Positions 24,241 to 36,600 of a DNA stretch of 64,000 bases are shown one piece after another. The position numbers and the translations under genes are program-made. Source of the DNA: Datnioides undecimradiatus. Lineage: Eukaryota; Chordata; Actinopteri; Lobotiformes; Datnioididae. A model generated the notes under the pieces. That model ran no database searches. It saw nothing but the letters and a program-made list of their open reading frames with translations, and was not told where the DNA came from. The stretch spans positions 22,132,879 to 22,196,878 of the forward strand of contig WARS01000029.1 of assembly GCA_008933995.1 (NCBI GenBank), given 5' to 3'. Positions within the stretch are counted from its first letter, which is position 1. Every line of letters begins with the position of its first letter.

Positions 24241-24622
24241 GTGCTCCGGGGGCGTTGAGGTGATGCAGGTCCCCTGGTCGTCCCAGTGGAGGAGCCAGCT
24301 AATGACGAGTGGCTTTAGCTGCTGAACGCCCTCCCCACCCCCCCACTCCCACCCCCGCCATCACCACCCTCATCCCTCCCCCGCTCCCTCCATCTCTGAT
24401 GGCTCTATGGGGCGTCGTCAGCCTCAGCCTTCACTGCTGGGTGTGTTTAAGGTCTGCGGTAATAGCAGCAGCAGCAGCAACTGCCAGCCTCCCCAATGAC
24501 AAGCCCGGGGGCCCCCTGGACTGGCTCCTGTCTGATAAAGGGCCTTTCCACCACTCCCCAGAGTACATCGACTTTGTGGAGAAGAACCGCCAAGGCTTCT
24601 CCACCAGATACAAGATATACAG
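24241..24622 (+). CDS. brinp3: brinp3 exon 2: 5'UTR plus first coding exon (coding from 24399)
   Basis: The acceptor is a pyrimidine-rich tract ending ttttctttag at 24240. The donor is ag|gtgagt at 24623 (phase 2). The ATG at 24399 is the only ATG in this frame after the in-frame stop at 24303-24305, so it decides the start. It opens [14 protein letters not shown], close to the human segment MALWEWIALSLHCW. A hydrophobic signal peptide follows, holding a (GCA)5 run at 24465-24479 (residues 23-27, poly-Ala). The mature N-terminus contains [12 protein letters not shown] and [12 protein letters not shown] short upstream ORF (24263-24325) precedes the start in another frame. Confidence 0.93.
24263..24325 (+). 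other. Upstream ORF in brinp3 exon 2 leader
   Basis: An ATG at 24263 opens a 20-codon frame ([12 protein letters not shown]...) closing at 24325, 73 bases before the main ATG and in a different frame. If exon 1 ends at 10287, the same frame joins the ATG at 10244, giving a 42-residue spliced upstream ORF. Such leaders often lower translation of the main frame; this role is inferred. Confidence 0.5.
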
Positions 24623-27600
24623 GTGAGTCATGTCTGCGGGATGAAGAGGCACTTCACACTCTATCTTCAACCGCTGCTATTATATGCATGACAAGTGCCT
24701 CGGCAGTCACGTCAAGCAGTCTCCATGGCCGCCCTGCGATATATATAAGCTGCGTGTAAATATATGCTGCATATTCATTATGAATATGTTTGTATTTTTA
24801 CATATTTACATTAGTATGGCTCACACGGTCAAGGTCGTTTGTCCTTAGCCACGGTATATTCTCAGAGGCACCTGCTCTTAACATATACAAGTGGATAACT
24901 GTTGAGTTTTAGCATTGGCGAAGCTTAAAGGTGGTCAGATGAGGACGCCGCCTGCCACTGTGACACGTTAGGAGCGAAACATTCATGTTTTCAGACCGTT
25001 AACCAGTTTTCGCAATGACAAACTGATCAGATGATCCACTCTTTAAATTACAAATCTACAGGTTAAACTGAAAAGTCACGAGTTGTGTTCACTAAACCAA
25101 CGGTTCGGCGTTTTGGGAATTTATCTGGACTAATTGGCTTCCTTGCCCAGAACCAGATGAGACGATCGATTCCCCTCTCGTGTCTCTGAGGTAAATATGA
25201 AGCTACAGTTAGCTTAGCACAAGGACTGGAAATGAAGAGGCCGCAGGAGCTTCAGAAAACGCTTTGACAAATCGACAAAATGTGAGCAAATCAAGGAAAA
25301 CGTCTTCGTCGGGTTGAGAATTTAGAAAACGCTCTGCAAAAATACAGAGCGCCGGACACGCCCAGGACGCGCTCGCCGTTGCTACAGCCTGTGCATCATC
25401 GTTTGTGTTTATGCTGCACGGACCTCACAGGACCTTGAGAGGCGAAAACGTGGAATCCCATCAGTCATTTTAATGATCGGTGAGGAGATGTAGTGTTTGA
25501 CAGATATTAACCCTCGCTACCCGACAGCCGGCGTCGCCAGACGGCCTGCAGCCTGCACGATGATCACGACCTGAAACGTCCTGAGCAGGCCACAGGAGGC
25601 CGGGGGTTAACTGAAGGCCAGAGATAACTTCAGCTATAGGAAGTGATATTTACATGCACCTTCTCACAACAGAGTACAGTCACTGCGTCAGCCCTGATTG
25701 ACCTGATTATCTCTTATTAACAGTCGTTCTCCAGCGTTTGTTTTGTCAAATTTGTTAAAATTTACTAAAATTTTTAATCTCAAACCTCTTTGCAGACTTT
25801 TTCTTTGTTTGTTTTCAAAGCAGAGACACACAAAGCAGACAGAGACAGAATCAAAACAATACATGGGTGATAGACCGGCCCGACTCCTTTAACTCCAACA
25901 TGAAAATCATTGCGACAAGCGGGGGCTCTTCTAGTCTTCGCAGCACATTACTGCATTCAGCGGTTTCTAAACGTTGTGCGAGCGCTGTCAGATCGCTGAA
26001 GCTGTTTTGTTTAATTTGCTCGTGTTTTGTCATTTTGCAGTTTCCTCCAGTTGCACTGCACTGAGTGGTCCGATCCTAACAAAATCCACTTATGCATCTC
26101 TAAAAATCCACAAACAGACCTGAAGGTCGGACTATCTCTTTAAATGCAGTTAGCGCAGCCGTGACCCTGTTAATTGTTCGCAACAAAAGCTATCTACAGG
26201 CTGAGGACCTCCATTACAGCTGTTAGAAGAGAATCTGTATAAGGGAATTCTTGCAGTGATCCAGGATGTTGGACGTTTTCATTAACACCGGATGTTTCCT
26301 GAAGGCACCACACGCGCATGAAACAGTCCAGCGTCGCTCGGGTTTTGGGTTTCGGGTTGGGCTTTCTCACCAGACATCTCAACCCTTATTAAAGCGCTCT
26401 AGTAAAAAATTATATTGCTTGCAATGAAACGCACTGCAGTCAGATCGGATGGGGTCGAATTAAACGGAAGAGATGAGAAAGGAAGGGAGTGACCTTTCAT
26501 CTGCCACGCTCGAATTAACCTACAAATACACTGTACACCTGCTGTATGTTAGGTGAGGAGCAGATTCGAGTCACGGACAAGGTCATTGCAAGGGCGTCTT
26601 AATATGCATGTGATAAGATTATCTGGACGGTGTGATGTGAGAGTAGTGCCCACAGCTGCAGCTGCAGAAGGTTTTTATGTCCATAACTTTTCTTTTTATT
26701 TTTTATTTTTTTATTTTTTTTTTGTAACATCAAACTGACGTAAGGGAGAAACTGCAGCATAACTGCATATCTTACGTGAATGCACGCAGTGGATAATATG
26801 CTTTATGAAAACCATATTCACGGTTATTTAGGAGGCAGACTGCATTGTTTCTCCCTGTGTTATCGTGCAGGAAAAGGCTTCATGTCACCACGTGAACAGG
26901 CAGCGTTCACAAAGATGTCTGGCACACGCCTCAGCGGCATCAGGATGTATTTCACGCAGGCATGTTGCTATCAGCTGGCTGTATATCACACTCTGCCGCC
27001 TTCCAGAACCCCTCGGGGAGTCACCTGATCAGCTGGTCAGCTGAAATACGTTGATTAGAAACGGGGGGGGGGGATGATGATTTGTCACGACGGCAGCACA
27101 GTCTGAGGCATCGGCATGCGAGCGAATTAGCGGAGATTGTGTCATGAATCATATCCTTCGTCATTTAGGAGGATGTTGTCCAGGTTTTCTGGAGACAGAC
27201 AGGGTTCCTGACATCTATGGATCGGTGCTGAGGATACTTTATGGCCTCGGTGAACGGTTGCTGCATTAGAGCTTTTTAATATTTCCTTCCCTGGCAAAAG
27301 GCAGCGATCCGTTGGAGCCGGGCTGCATGGGCGGCAAGATTAATAGTCTTATCATGTGGCCAAGTGATTAGTGAGCTCTTAGTACTTATTACTCTGCATT
27401 ATCACAGAATCCCCTGGGAGACTTCTGTCAGCTGCAAGGTTGTGTTTGAGGCTCTCTAGATTACCACAATGCAGCATTGATTAATAGTGATGATATTAAA
27501 AGGAAAAACTAACCTAAAAAGTAAATAGCCTGTAAATCTTCCTAAATTGAAATTCACTTGGATTCAGTCCCGTTCGATTTCAAACAGCAGTCTGACAAAG

Positions 27601-30600
27601 ACGTGAGGGATGCAGCTGCGGATACGCTTCTGTTTTTGCCCGGTTCGCCAAATAACAGCCCTCTTTCAAGGCCGGTGCTGCTGGGGTGAAATGTGGCGAC
27701 GGTTTTGGGAGCCCACACCTGGAGCAGGCTCATAAAAGATTCAACAGGGTTGTTTTTATTAAAGGAAGTGGGCCCACCGCAATAGTCTCTCAAGGGGGGC
27801 AAATTTCATAGCTATGCTCCCGCTGTGCGGCGTGCTGGAGGTCCTTAAATTTTCAAAAACCGCCGCGTCGCAACGAGAAGAGGAGGCGATGTCAATTCTT
27901 CATCACCGGTCGGTCGAGCAAAGTGGCGGGTTCGGGCTACACAATATCAGGCTGATTGTAGTCAAATCTTGGGGTACACGATGTCAGAATGGATGTTTGG
28001 TACAGAAGTCGCTCGGTTTGTCTTTTGAAGTGCGTCACTACTTCTGGGATACAACGCGACGTCCCAGCTAACTAGCATGCTTGCCTCCCACGACGAAATC
28101 TTCTTGGTGCCAAGTGATGATTGGTTCGGAGGCGGCGTGTTGCGGTTTCATGTCGTTCGGCGAGGTGAAATCAAGGATTTATGACTTTATCTTCACCCGA
28201 TCTGACAGCGTGACCATCGTAAAAGACACAACTACTGTCTGAAAACAAGAGTCGGATGCAGGTGAAACGAGTAGCTCTCAACTGGCTTTTAGCTTCAGTG
28301 GAAGATTGGCTCCTGAATCATTAGCAAAAACATAATTTACAGCAGATTAAGTGGAACCTCTGCATGTGCAACATTGGCTATTTCAACATGCTGCATCACA
28401 TGCTGCTTGATATTTAAAGGACTTGAGTAGAGAAACGGGAATTGAAAGTATCCAGATACGTTTTGAACCAGGCGATTGCGGTTCTTCAGTTGTCCCCTGC
28501 AAAGCCGCTGAAACCGCTGTCAAATCGTTAACAGAAAGCAAATTGATTTTTACTTGAATCAATGACGTCCAATCGGTTTAGAAAGTAGCAAATTAAAGCA
28601 GCGAGCGACGGGACGCTAATAATTATTTACAATTAGTTTACTCAACGAACCGCCGCACACAGGACGCGCCCGCCCTTCGAGCTTAACTTGATCAAAAGAA
28701 ACCGACTCGCCGTTTGACGCAAGAGCCACTTCAAGCACAATGAACAGCAGCAGATTTCCTAAACCACAGGGGAGTCTGCAGGTGCTCTGAAGAGGGTTGA
28801 GGTGAGTGTTTTGGAGCAGACTCCCTCGGCGCTGCTTCTCAACATCCCACTGCTGCGTTCACACTGATGTTCTTTGTCTCGTCTCCTGAAATTCCCTCAG
28901 AGCTTCTGGCAAACCCCAACTTGCTCCTCGTGGTAAATAGGCTGGAGAACAAACGGTAATAAATAGTCGTGTTTTGTTGCTCTTTAAGACACTCGACCGC
29001 TCAAAAGTCTCGGTCTGCACTTTCTAAATCTGGAAGTCATAAGAGACACATGATTAGACGGTCTACCCCCCAAAATCAGGCCCGTTAATTGCTCGGTTTA
29101 TACTTTTATTCGCTTTTATTCAATTTGTTAATGCTCCAGGCAACTGAAGTCGGCCGTTCCTCTCCGGTTGAGCTGCCTCGCTGAAGTTTCGATTCAATAA
29201 AGATCATAAAAGTGTAAAAAGAGGTGATAATTCCTCTATAAACGGAGGGAGGCACCGTTATGGTTTCCCTTTTTAACCTCATTTCAGGTTTTTTTAGGCC
29301 AACCCACAGCCGTGTAACAAACGTTGGACTGTCATGTTCGTTATCACCAGAAGATAAATCCTTAAGGATAAACGTCTATAGGTGGCATCATCAAGTGGAA
29401 ACCTAATGATGTACTTTGTTTATTGCTACTTAGCTAATGCTAATAAACTAAGATGGTGATCGTGGTAATAATACCTGCAAAACAGGTGGACTACACGTCT
29501 GAAACCTTGGATTTACCGTTGGAGCTGTTGTGCGACCGTGCTCGGACTCGAGCGTGAAGCTTGCAGGGACACACGCTGACACACCTCTGTGCTGACTGAC
29601 AGTTAATTCGCATTAGCGTGCATCGATGCTGTAAGACCAGCAGACCAGACCGTACCATCACTTGTGCAGCCGGTCGGAAAGAATAAAAGCACTTGCGCAA
29701 CAGTTTCACTTTTCTAGCTACAGCCACTTGCGTACACAGTCTGCGGTTAGCTCAAAGCACTGCGGTGCCTCAGTACAGGCTCACAGAGCTTGTGGCAATG
29801 GGTAATGATTTTGCCTTCTTCACACCACGCCAAAGTCGGAAAGAGAACCCATTAGCTTTATATTTTTGCCGAGCTGCCCGTTCCTACTCCGACCGCTACT
29901 AATTTTCACCCACGCTGTGTGGCATTGTGGATAAAGTTTATGATTCATACTCTTCCCTGAGCGGCGGCAGCTTCGGGCTCACGAAACGGCTTCAAAACAT
30001 GCGTTATGCTGCAAAACTCCAGCTCTGCAGCCAAAAAAAAGGGCACAAAGACACAAAAAACCCCCAGAAGGCAGCGCCTGCTAACATCTCATTGTCTCAG
30101 CAGGTTCTCTGCCGAATGCCTCGCGTTGGTATAATGTGAGCAGCTGACATCAATGAGTGTCAGTGGTCACTGCTCAGATCCAGCTATAGTAACTTGGACA
30201 GATGAATCTTAAGCTTGTGTTTGTTGTAAATGATGCGTGGCAGACCACTTGAAAAGAGAAGAGAGGGCGGAGGGGATTGAAAGTGACAATATTATTTTCT
30301 GCTCCGGTCTTTTCCTCGTGTGCGGTCCGGATCCCCGCTAAATCCTAATAAATGCAGGACAAGATAGATTACCGGGGGCGATGAGTTACAGTGTTTGAGC
30401 TACCTCAGCACTGATGGATTAATGGAGTCACACACACGTTATCGCCCCGCTCAGTTTCCCGCCTCTAACTGATTGAATTTGAAAGAATTTTAAACAAGTG
30501 GTCTGCAGGAAATGAAACGGGGTTTGTGTTTTTGTGGATGTGTTCCGATGCGATTCACTGGAGAGCACACCCATCGCTTCCAATGCTAACACAATGTGGG

Positions 30601-33600
30601 CCTTCCGCCTCGGCCACCTGTCCTCGGGAAGCGCTGCCAAGGGAAAGCTGCCACGTTCACCGGGGCCGAGGCGGGAGAGTTGACATGCATTTGGCCGTGT
30701 CCTGAACATATTGCGTTTGGATACTGCGTGCGATTATTTTTTATGGGAGAAGCTTTCATTATAAATATTATTTGACTCTAGGAAATTCTCTGTGCTCATT
30801 AAATATTATTAAACTGCTTAAACATTAGGCTGCGTGCCATCAAATAAGAGTGGATGCGAGAAACGTCAAAAGCGCAGCGGCAGAAGAAGAAGTATGCATC
30901 CTTCACTTTAGGTAAAGGTACAAGTAGTCTGTCTAAATATACCCTAATTTAAATATTTATAAAAGTGTACTTAATTATTATCAGCTAAATGAACTTTTTA
31001 TGCATTTTTCTGCAGAAAAACAGCTGAAATGTTATTTGTGACATTATTAAATTGCATCAGTGCATTTTTTTTATTTTAATATATTTAAGTGTAGCTGATT
31101 ATATTTTTTTATATAGTTTTCTGCAATATTTTCTTATTTTTGCGAGTCATTGGAGAGTTTCACCTGTTTGGGCAGTGACATTTCTTTAAATATCATCTTC
31201 TGATAATTGCGAAATCATTCTTTAGCTTTCCTTGGAAACAATCTGCGTCAGTGGATATGATGAATGATCCGAAGCCTATGCTGCCCCTTCATTAGAGATC
31301 ACGAACCGCTCATGTTACATCTAAGCTTTTAAAATACAACATCTTATTAAAAGCGTAAAACATATGCATCTGATGCATAGTGGAGTAGAAGTGCAGAGAA
31401 GCAAGTATTGAGAAACTGGCCCTGAGTGCAGGACCTGAGCCACTCTCCCTTCGCTGCGGCTGCAGATGCTGTTCGATGAACCGGACCAGAAAATGGTCTC
31501 CCTTTAAATTTGGAGAAAATTCAACAACTCAAACAACTTGGCTATGATAGCGTCCGCGGAGTTAAACTGATGAAACTGATGTACCTCGGCGAAAAAGGAG
31601 CCGCGAAATTGATAATAATAATGACTTAGCTGGTTGTAGGGAGGACTGCAGCCCCTAAAATCAACTCCGTGGTGAAACCCATTTCATTTCCTCCTCTCCC
31701 CGCAGGACGAACCATTTGGCCTATCGGGGGTTTAAGATAAGACGGGGCTAGCTTATCACAGTCGACGATAACTGAAGGCAGGAACGACAGCGGGGATTTG
31801 CGGGTACTCCTTCCGCACCGGTTCTCTTCCACCCCTCCGTCCCTCCCTCTCTGTATTGCTGCCTCCCTGTGTATTCCTCGCTTTCCACAGAACGCGCCGA
31901 GGCTTTGGAGCAGCGCCGCAAAGTGGAACTCGAGAGACGCGGTGTCCCATTTGAAGAGGTCATTTATTTGTACGGCACGAAATGAGGCGAAGATTAATAG
32001 CTACACTACATATATCTGAGCAAGAGATTAGTCAAAGGCTTTGTCTGAATACTACAGTGTCAGCAAAAAGGTCAGCGAGCACCACGCATCCATTTAACAT
32101 CATTATGTTTACTTCACACGCTCCGCCCGCGGTCTCTGCTTAACATTGTGCGAATCAGCGGATCGTTTTGCGATCGCATCGCAGGGATGGAAATCGATGC
32201 GTGGACGCGCGCGCGAAGGCCCTTTCCGACTTTCCAGTGTTCGAATCCCAGGGGATTTGCGCCGCGTATCATTCAAACATCTGGGTGTTCCAGCGTTCCT
32301 CATTACTCCTGGTTTAATGTGATATATACCCTTTCAAAAGGCCACACTCCCTCCATCCATCATCAGCAGCCAAGGTTGTTCAACCCGTTCTGATTACAGC
32401 AGTCAGGCTTTTATTTTGGCGAGGGAGAAGTGCGGCGTTTGACTGATAGGACGGGGGCTCTTCACGTAAATTCACTCAGTGTTTATCTCCTGCCACGCGG
32501 CGAAGTCGGACAAAAGCAACCCCCCCCCCCCCCCCCCAGTCGAGACAATTAATGGCGTCCGCTTCCACGTGGCTCCTGCGTCGTCTTGATGTTCAAAGGC
32601 TCCTTTTCATCGCTTTCCTAAGAAGCGTCGGGATGTAACTTTTAAAACGTGCGCTCTGTAAAAAGCCGAAAAAGGCTCTTTGAGGAACATCTCCACACAC
32701 ACACACACGCACGCACGCACCGCACCCGTTCCTTTCTTCTTCTCATATGAGCGTGATTATGTGAGTAAATTGGGGGCAGTGCCAGGCGCGTCGCAAAAAA
32801 AAAAAAAAAAAAAAAAAAATTGGCACCGCGCTCCCGTAGCCTCCCCGAGAAATTTCAAAGTAATCAGGACCGATCTGTTATAATTACAGCTGCGATAGCT
32901 GTCTGCGACTTCGCGGCTGTCTCTCGGCACATCCGCCGCCGTGCAGATTTGTGACGGGGGAGGGGAGGAAAATAAACACAGTCTCGTCCCTGGCCTAATA
33001 ATCGGAATTGTACTTTTTTTAAACATCAAAGATGGCCGCGGTCTTCAAACAGCGCCTCGATTCCGCGAGCGCATATTTAATTAGTCCTAGTTACAGACGG
33101 CGAAATGGGTTACTTCTCCGTAGGTGGGTTCCCTTCCGCGTGTGTCTGTTTCAGCTAATTTTCCCTCTGCATCATTTTTGATTTTAAATCAATACCAACC
33201 CACACACGAACGCAGTAAACAGACCTTAATTCGAGTTAGTTTTACTTTCCCCGACTCTTGTGTTGCAACAGAGGACGGGCCCTGCTGCTCCTCTGATTCT
33301 GTTCGCGCGAGGGAACAGAGGGTTTAATAAGTCCTTTATGTTTGTGGAAATGAAATGTCACAGTGTTACCTGCTCACTATAAATAAACACTAAACTCTAA
33401 ACTCTGCTAACTGCGCAGGGCAAAATGCTGCACCATGTGGTTAGTTAGCCATTTAAACAAGTTAATTTTACTGAGCGCGTGATTGCACCTGAATACCAGG
33501 AGGTGGAAGATGAAGGACAGACGAGATACTGTATGTGAGCAAATATGCGGAGTCGCTTTTAATGGCGTCTCTTCTCCGTTCCTCGGAGGTCAAGGTCTTT

Positions 33601-36600
33601 CTCTTATTTCTGTTACTGACGGCGCCGAATCCTGAGAAGAAAGAGCGAGAATGAAGAATGTTCATATAACACGACGGCGGAAAAAGTAGGCGCACGGTAA
33701 AGGCGAAGGACCAAAAGATTAGATTTTTCAATTAACCCAAATTTTAGATGCTTATAAAGGGTTTTTGCTTCTTGTGTTGCTGTCAGATCTTATCTGATGC
33801 ATGAACGACGCGCTCTGCGTTTAAAATGCACGATGAATTCGCCCCTCGAAGCTCCCGAACTTGCTTTCAAACCTTAAATATTTCTTTTAAACACTATGCA
33901 TGATGCTAATTTGTAGTTTTCAACACTTGGCAGTAAGAGGCAGTAAGATCAGGGCAGTCATCTGAAGGACCAGGTTGGGTTTATGGCTGGATGGATGGAT
34001 GGATGGATGGATGTCAGAGAAACCCATTACAGTGATGTTTGTGTCCCGGGTGAAACTTATTTTGACTTACAGATGCAAGTTGCACTACATAAATCAATAA
34101 AAGTTAACTTATATGATGTGTTTAGTTAATTACACCTGCAGCAACAGACTAATTTAAACCCAAACTGATCATTTAACCGTGCTGCTGCTATGTAAACAAC
34201 CTACATCTGTATATTCAGCCGTACTATCATCCTCAACAGACTCTATTCAAACTGTATTCTTCTTCATTTATCCTCACCAAACTGTACATTACATTAATAT
34301 AGTTAAATCTCACAACTGTACATAATACTGTATATTCTCTACAGTCAGCATTTACATATTCATATTTATATTTCTATCCTACAACATTGTACATAAGATC
34401 TGCATATTATATATATGTATATGTATGTATATATATAGATGTGTGTATTTGTATATTCTTCATTCACAGACATGTTCTCCATTCCATTCCAGATTGTACA
34501 CTTGTATATTTGTATATTATTATTATTATTATTTCCTTTAGACTGTTATTTTTTATACTTACTTATGTTTTTTTATTATTATTATTATTATTTTTTATTA
34601 CTTCCCACTGTTTTTTTTATGTTTCTTATTGTTCATACTGGGAGAACGGTTCATCCTACAGAGCAAGAAAACAATCTCAATGCACTGTACACTTGTGCTC
34701 TGCAATGACAATAAAGACTATTCTAATCTATTCTATCATTTAAGAAGCCCGACCAAGCAGTTGTGATGCCTAAACTTAACTGAGCTGTGATTATTTCAGG
34801 ATATGGTCTCACGCCATCTAAAGCAGCTCCATGAAAGTCAATCCCACCCTGATAAATGGCGCCAAAGACGCACCTCGCACTTTAAAACCCAGTGGCAGTG
34901 GAGGTTCTGCTGATTTGTCAGTAATAAATAAGGGAGGTAAACAAGAATTGGTCCCGCAGCTGACGAAACAATCTTAACACAGTGACAAATGCTTCAAAAT
35001 GTGCGGTCATCACATTCTGATATAATGTTGACGTCGTCCATGTGCCGTCATCAAGTGTAAGCCCGCGGCGGAGGTGCAGAGGTGATTCCTGGAGCTCCAC
35101 ACCATATTTTTTTGTAATGCCGTTTCGACCTTGCATTTTTGATCTCGGGGCCGCCTTAGTCACACGGAGTTTGGCCGTTGGTTCTTTTATCCAATTTGTT
35201 ATGACAGCAGGTTAGCGGCGGTCGGAGCAAACTTGTAGCCCTGCCTGCTCGGGGCAAGTGAAAGCACTTCCACCGAAATTAGTTGAATTTTTCTTTGGGA
35301 GGCACGGAGCTGAGCGGCCTGACATCGCAGCGTACTGGGTACATGTGCGGGCGCCTACTGGCACCCGTGTGTTAGTGTGTGTGTGTGTGTGTGTGTGTGG
35401 AGGCTTGTATCCATGGACTGTTTGCTGGAAATATTTAAAGAAACAAAGGCCAGAGCGTTCACAGTGTGAAAGACTCTGCATTGTGAAGACTTCGTCTAAC
35501 AGTTTCCATGGTTCCGATGTGGCTCCAATTATAGCTGAACCTGTTTCCTCTTCAGTAATATTGCACGTGTTGCCGTACCGGTGGCTCGGTTCCCTGAATG
35601 GCAATGACTGAAATATTAAAAAACCTAAACATTAGATGGATAGCCATGAATCAAAAGCACTTTGGTTATCCCTTAACCTGCCATCACTGCCTGAGTTAAC
35701 TTTATTGAACTTTGCCTGTGGGTGTAACAACTGTGAAAACATGGCAACACTGCAGAATGACAGTGCTTAGAAGTGTAATGTATTCACTGCACTTTGCTTT
35801 AGCAGTAGAGTCGAGCATCTGATGGAGGCTTTAGCAAGCGATAGCCTCAAGCAGTCTAAATGGGGGTTTGGTGCACATGGTCTTCTATCTGACTGCAGAA
35901 GATCATGTTCAGAGACGTCTCCAATAAGTTTGCATGCGCACGATGACTAGACTAATACGCTTTACCCTGGTTACCATGGTAAACAAGCATCAAGCGTGTT
36001 AGCCTTGTCGCAGTGTCATCGGCTTTTCCCGCAAACCACTGCCGCGCCGCGCCCTGAGCTGCAGCCTCTCGCTCTGCAGCTACAAGATGTTGTGCTTCAA
36101 TTCATTGCGTCTCAGCACAAAGTAACTCGCTGCTTTACACCAGAAGCTGCCGATTTCGTTTTTACCTTTGCCTTTGCTCCGTTTTGGTGATTAACTCTAC
36201 ACTCGTGAGGCTTTCCGCAGAGTTTATAGTCATTAGTGTCTCAGATCAAAACTTAAATGATACGCGCTTTGGCCGCACTGAAACGCTGCAGCTGCGAAAA
36301 GCGAAAGCGGAAAGAAACGAAATAGCCGGCGACCATTTAAATTTCAGCGATCACTCTCATTCTGAGTCAGAACAACACAACCGCGTTCGTTATCTCAGCG
36401 CAGTAAAATGCATTCTGTCGAGGCTCTGAAACAGTCGTGCAGCTCACCTCCCTCAGATGACTTATTTGACTTTGCGGAGCAATTCGGATGAGGGATGCCA
36501 TGCACGTCTCTCTTCTCAAAACACAGTATTCTCAGCCTCAAATTCGTGCTGTTTTGCCAAATGTCAGACAAACAAAACGCACGTACGTCTGATTTTTCAT

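Noticed and set aside
32237-32250. tRNA B-box-like GTTCGAATCCC
   Set aside because: No A box or cloverleaf can be folded around it and there is no 3' terminator, so it is not a tRNA gene or a SINE head.
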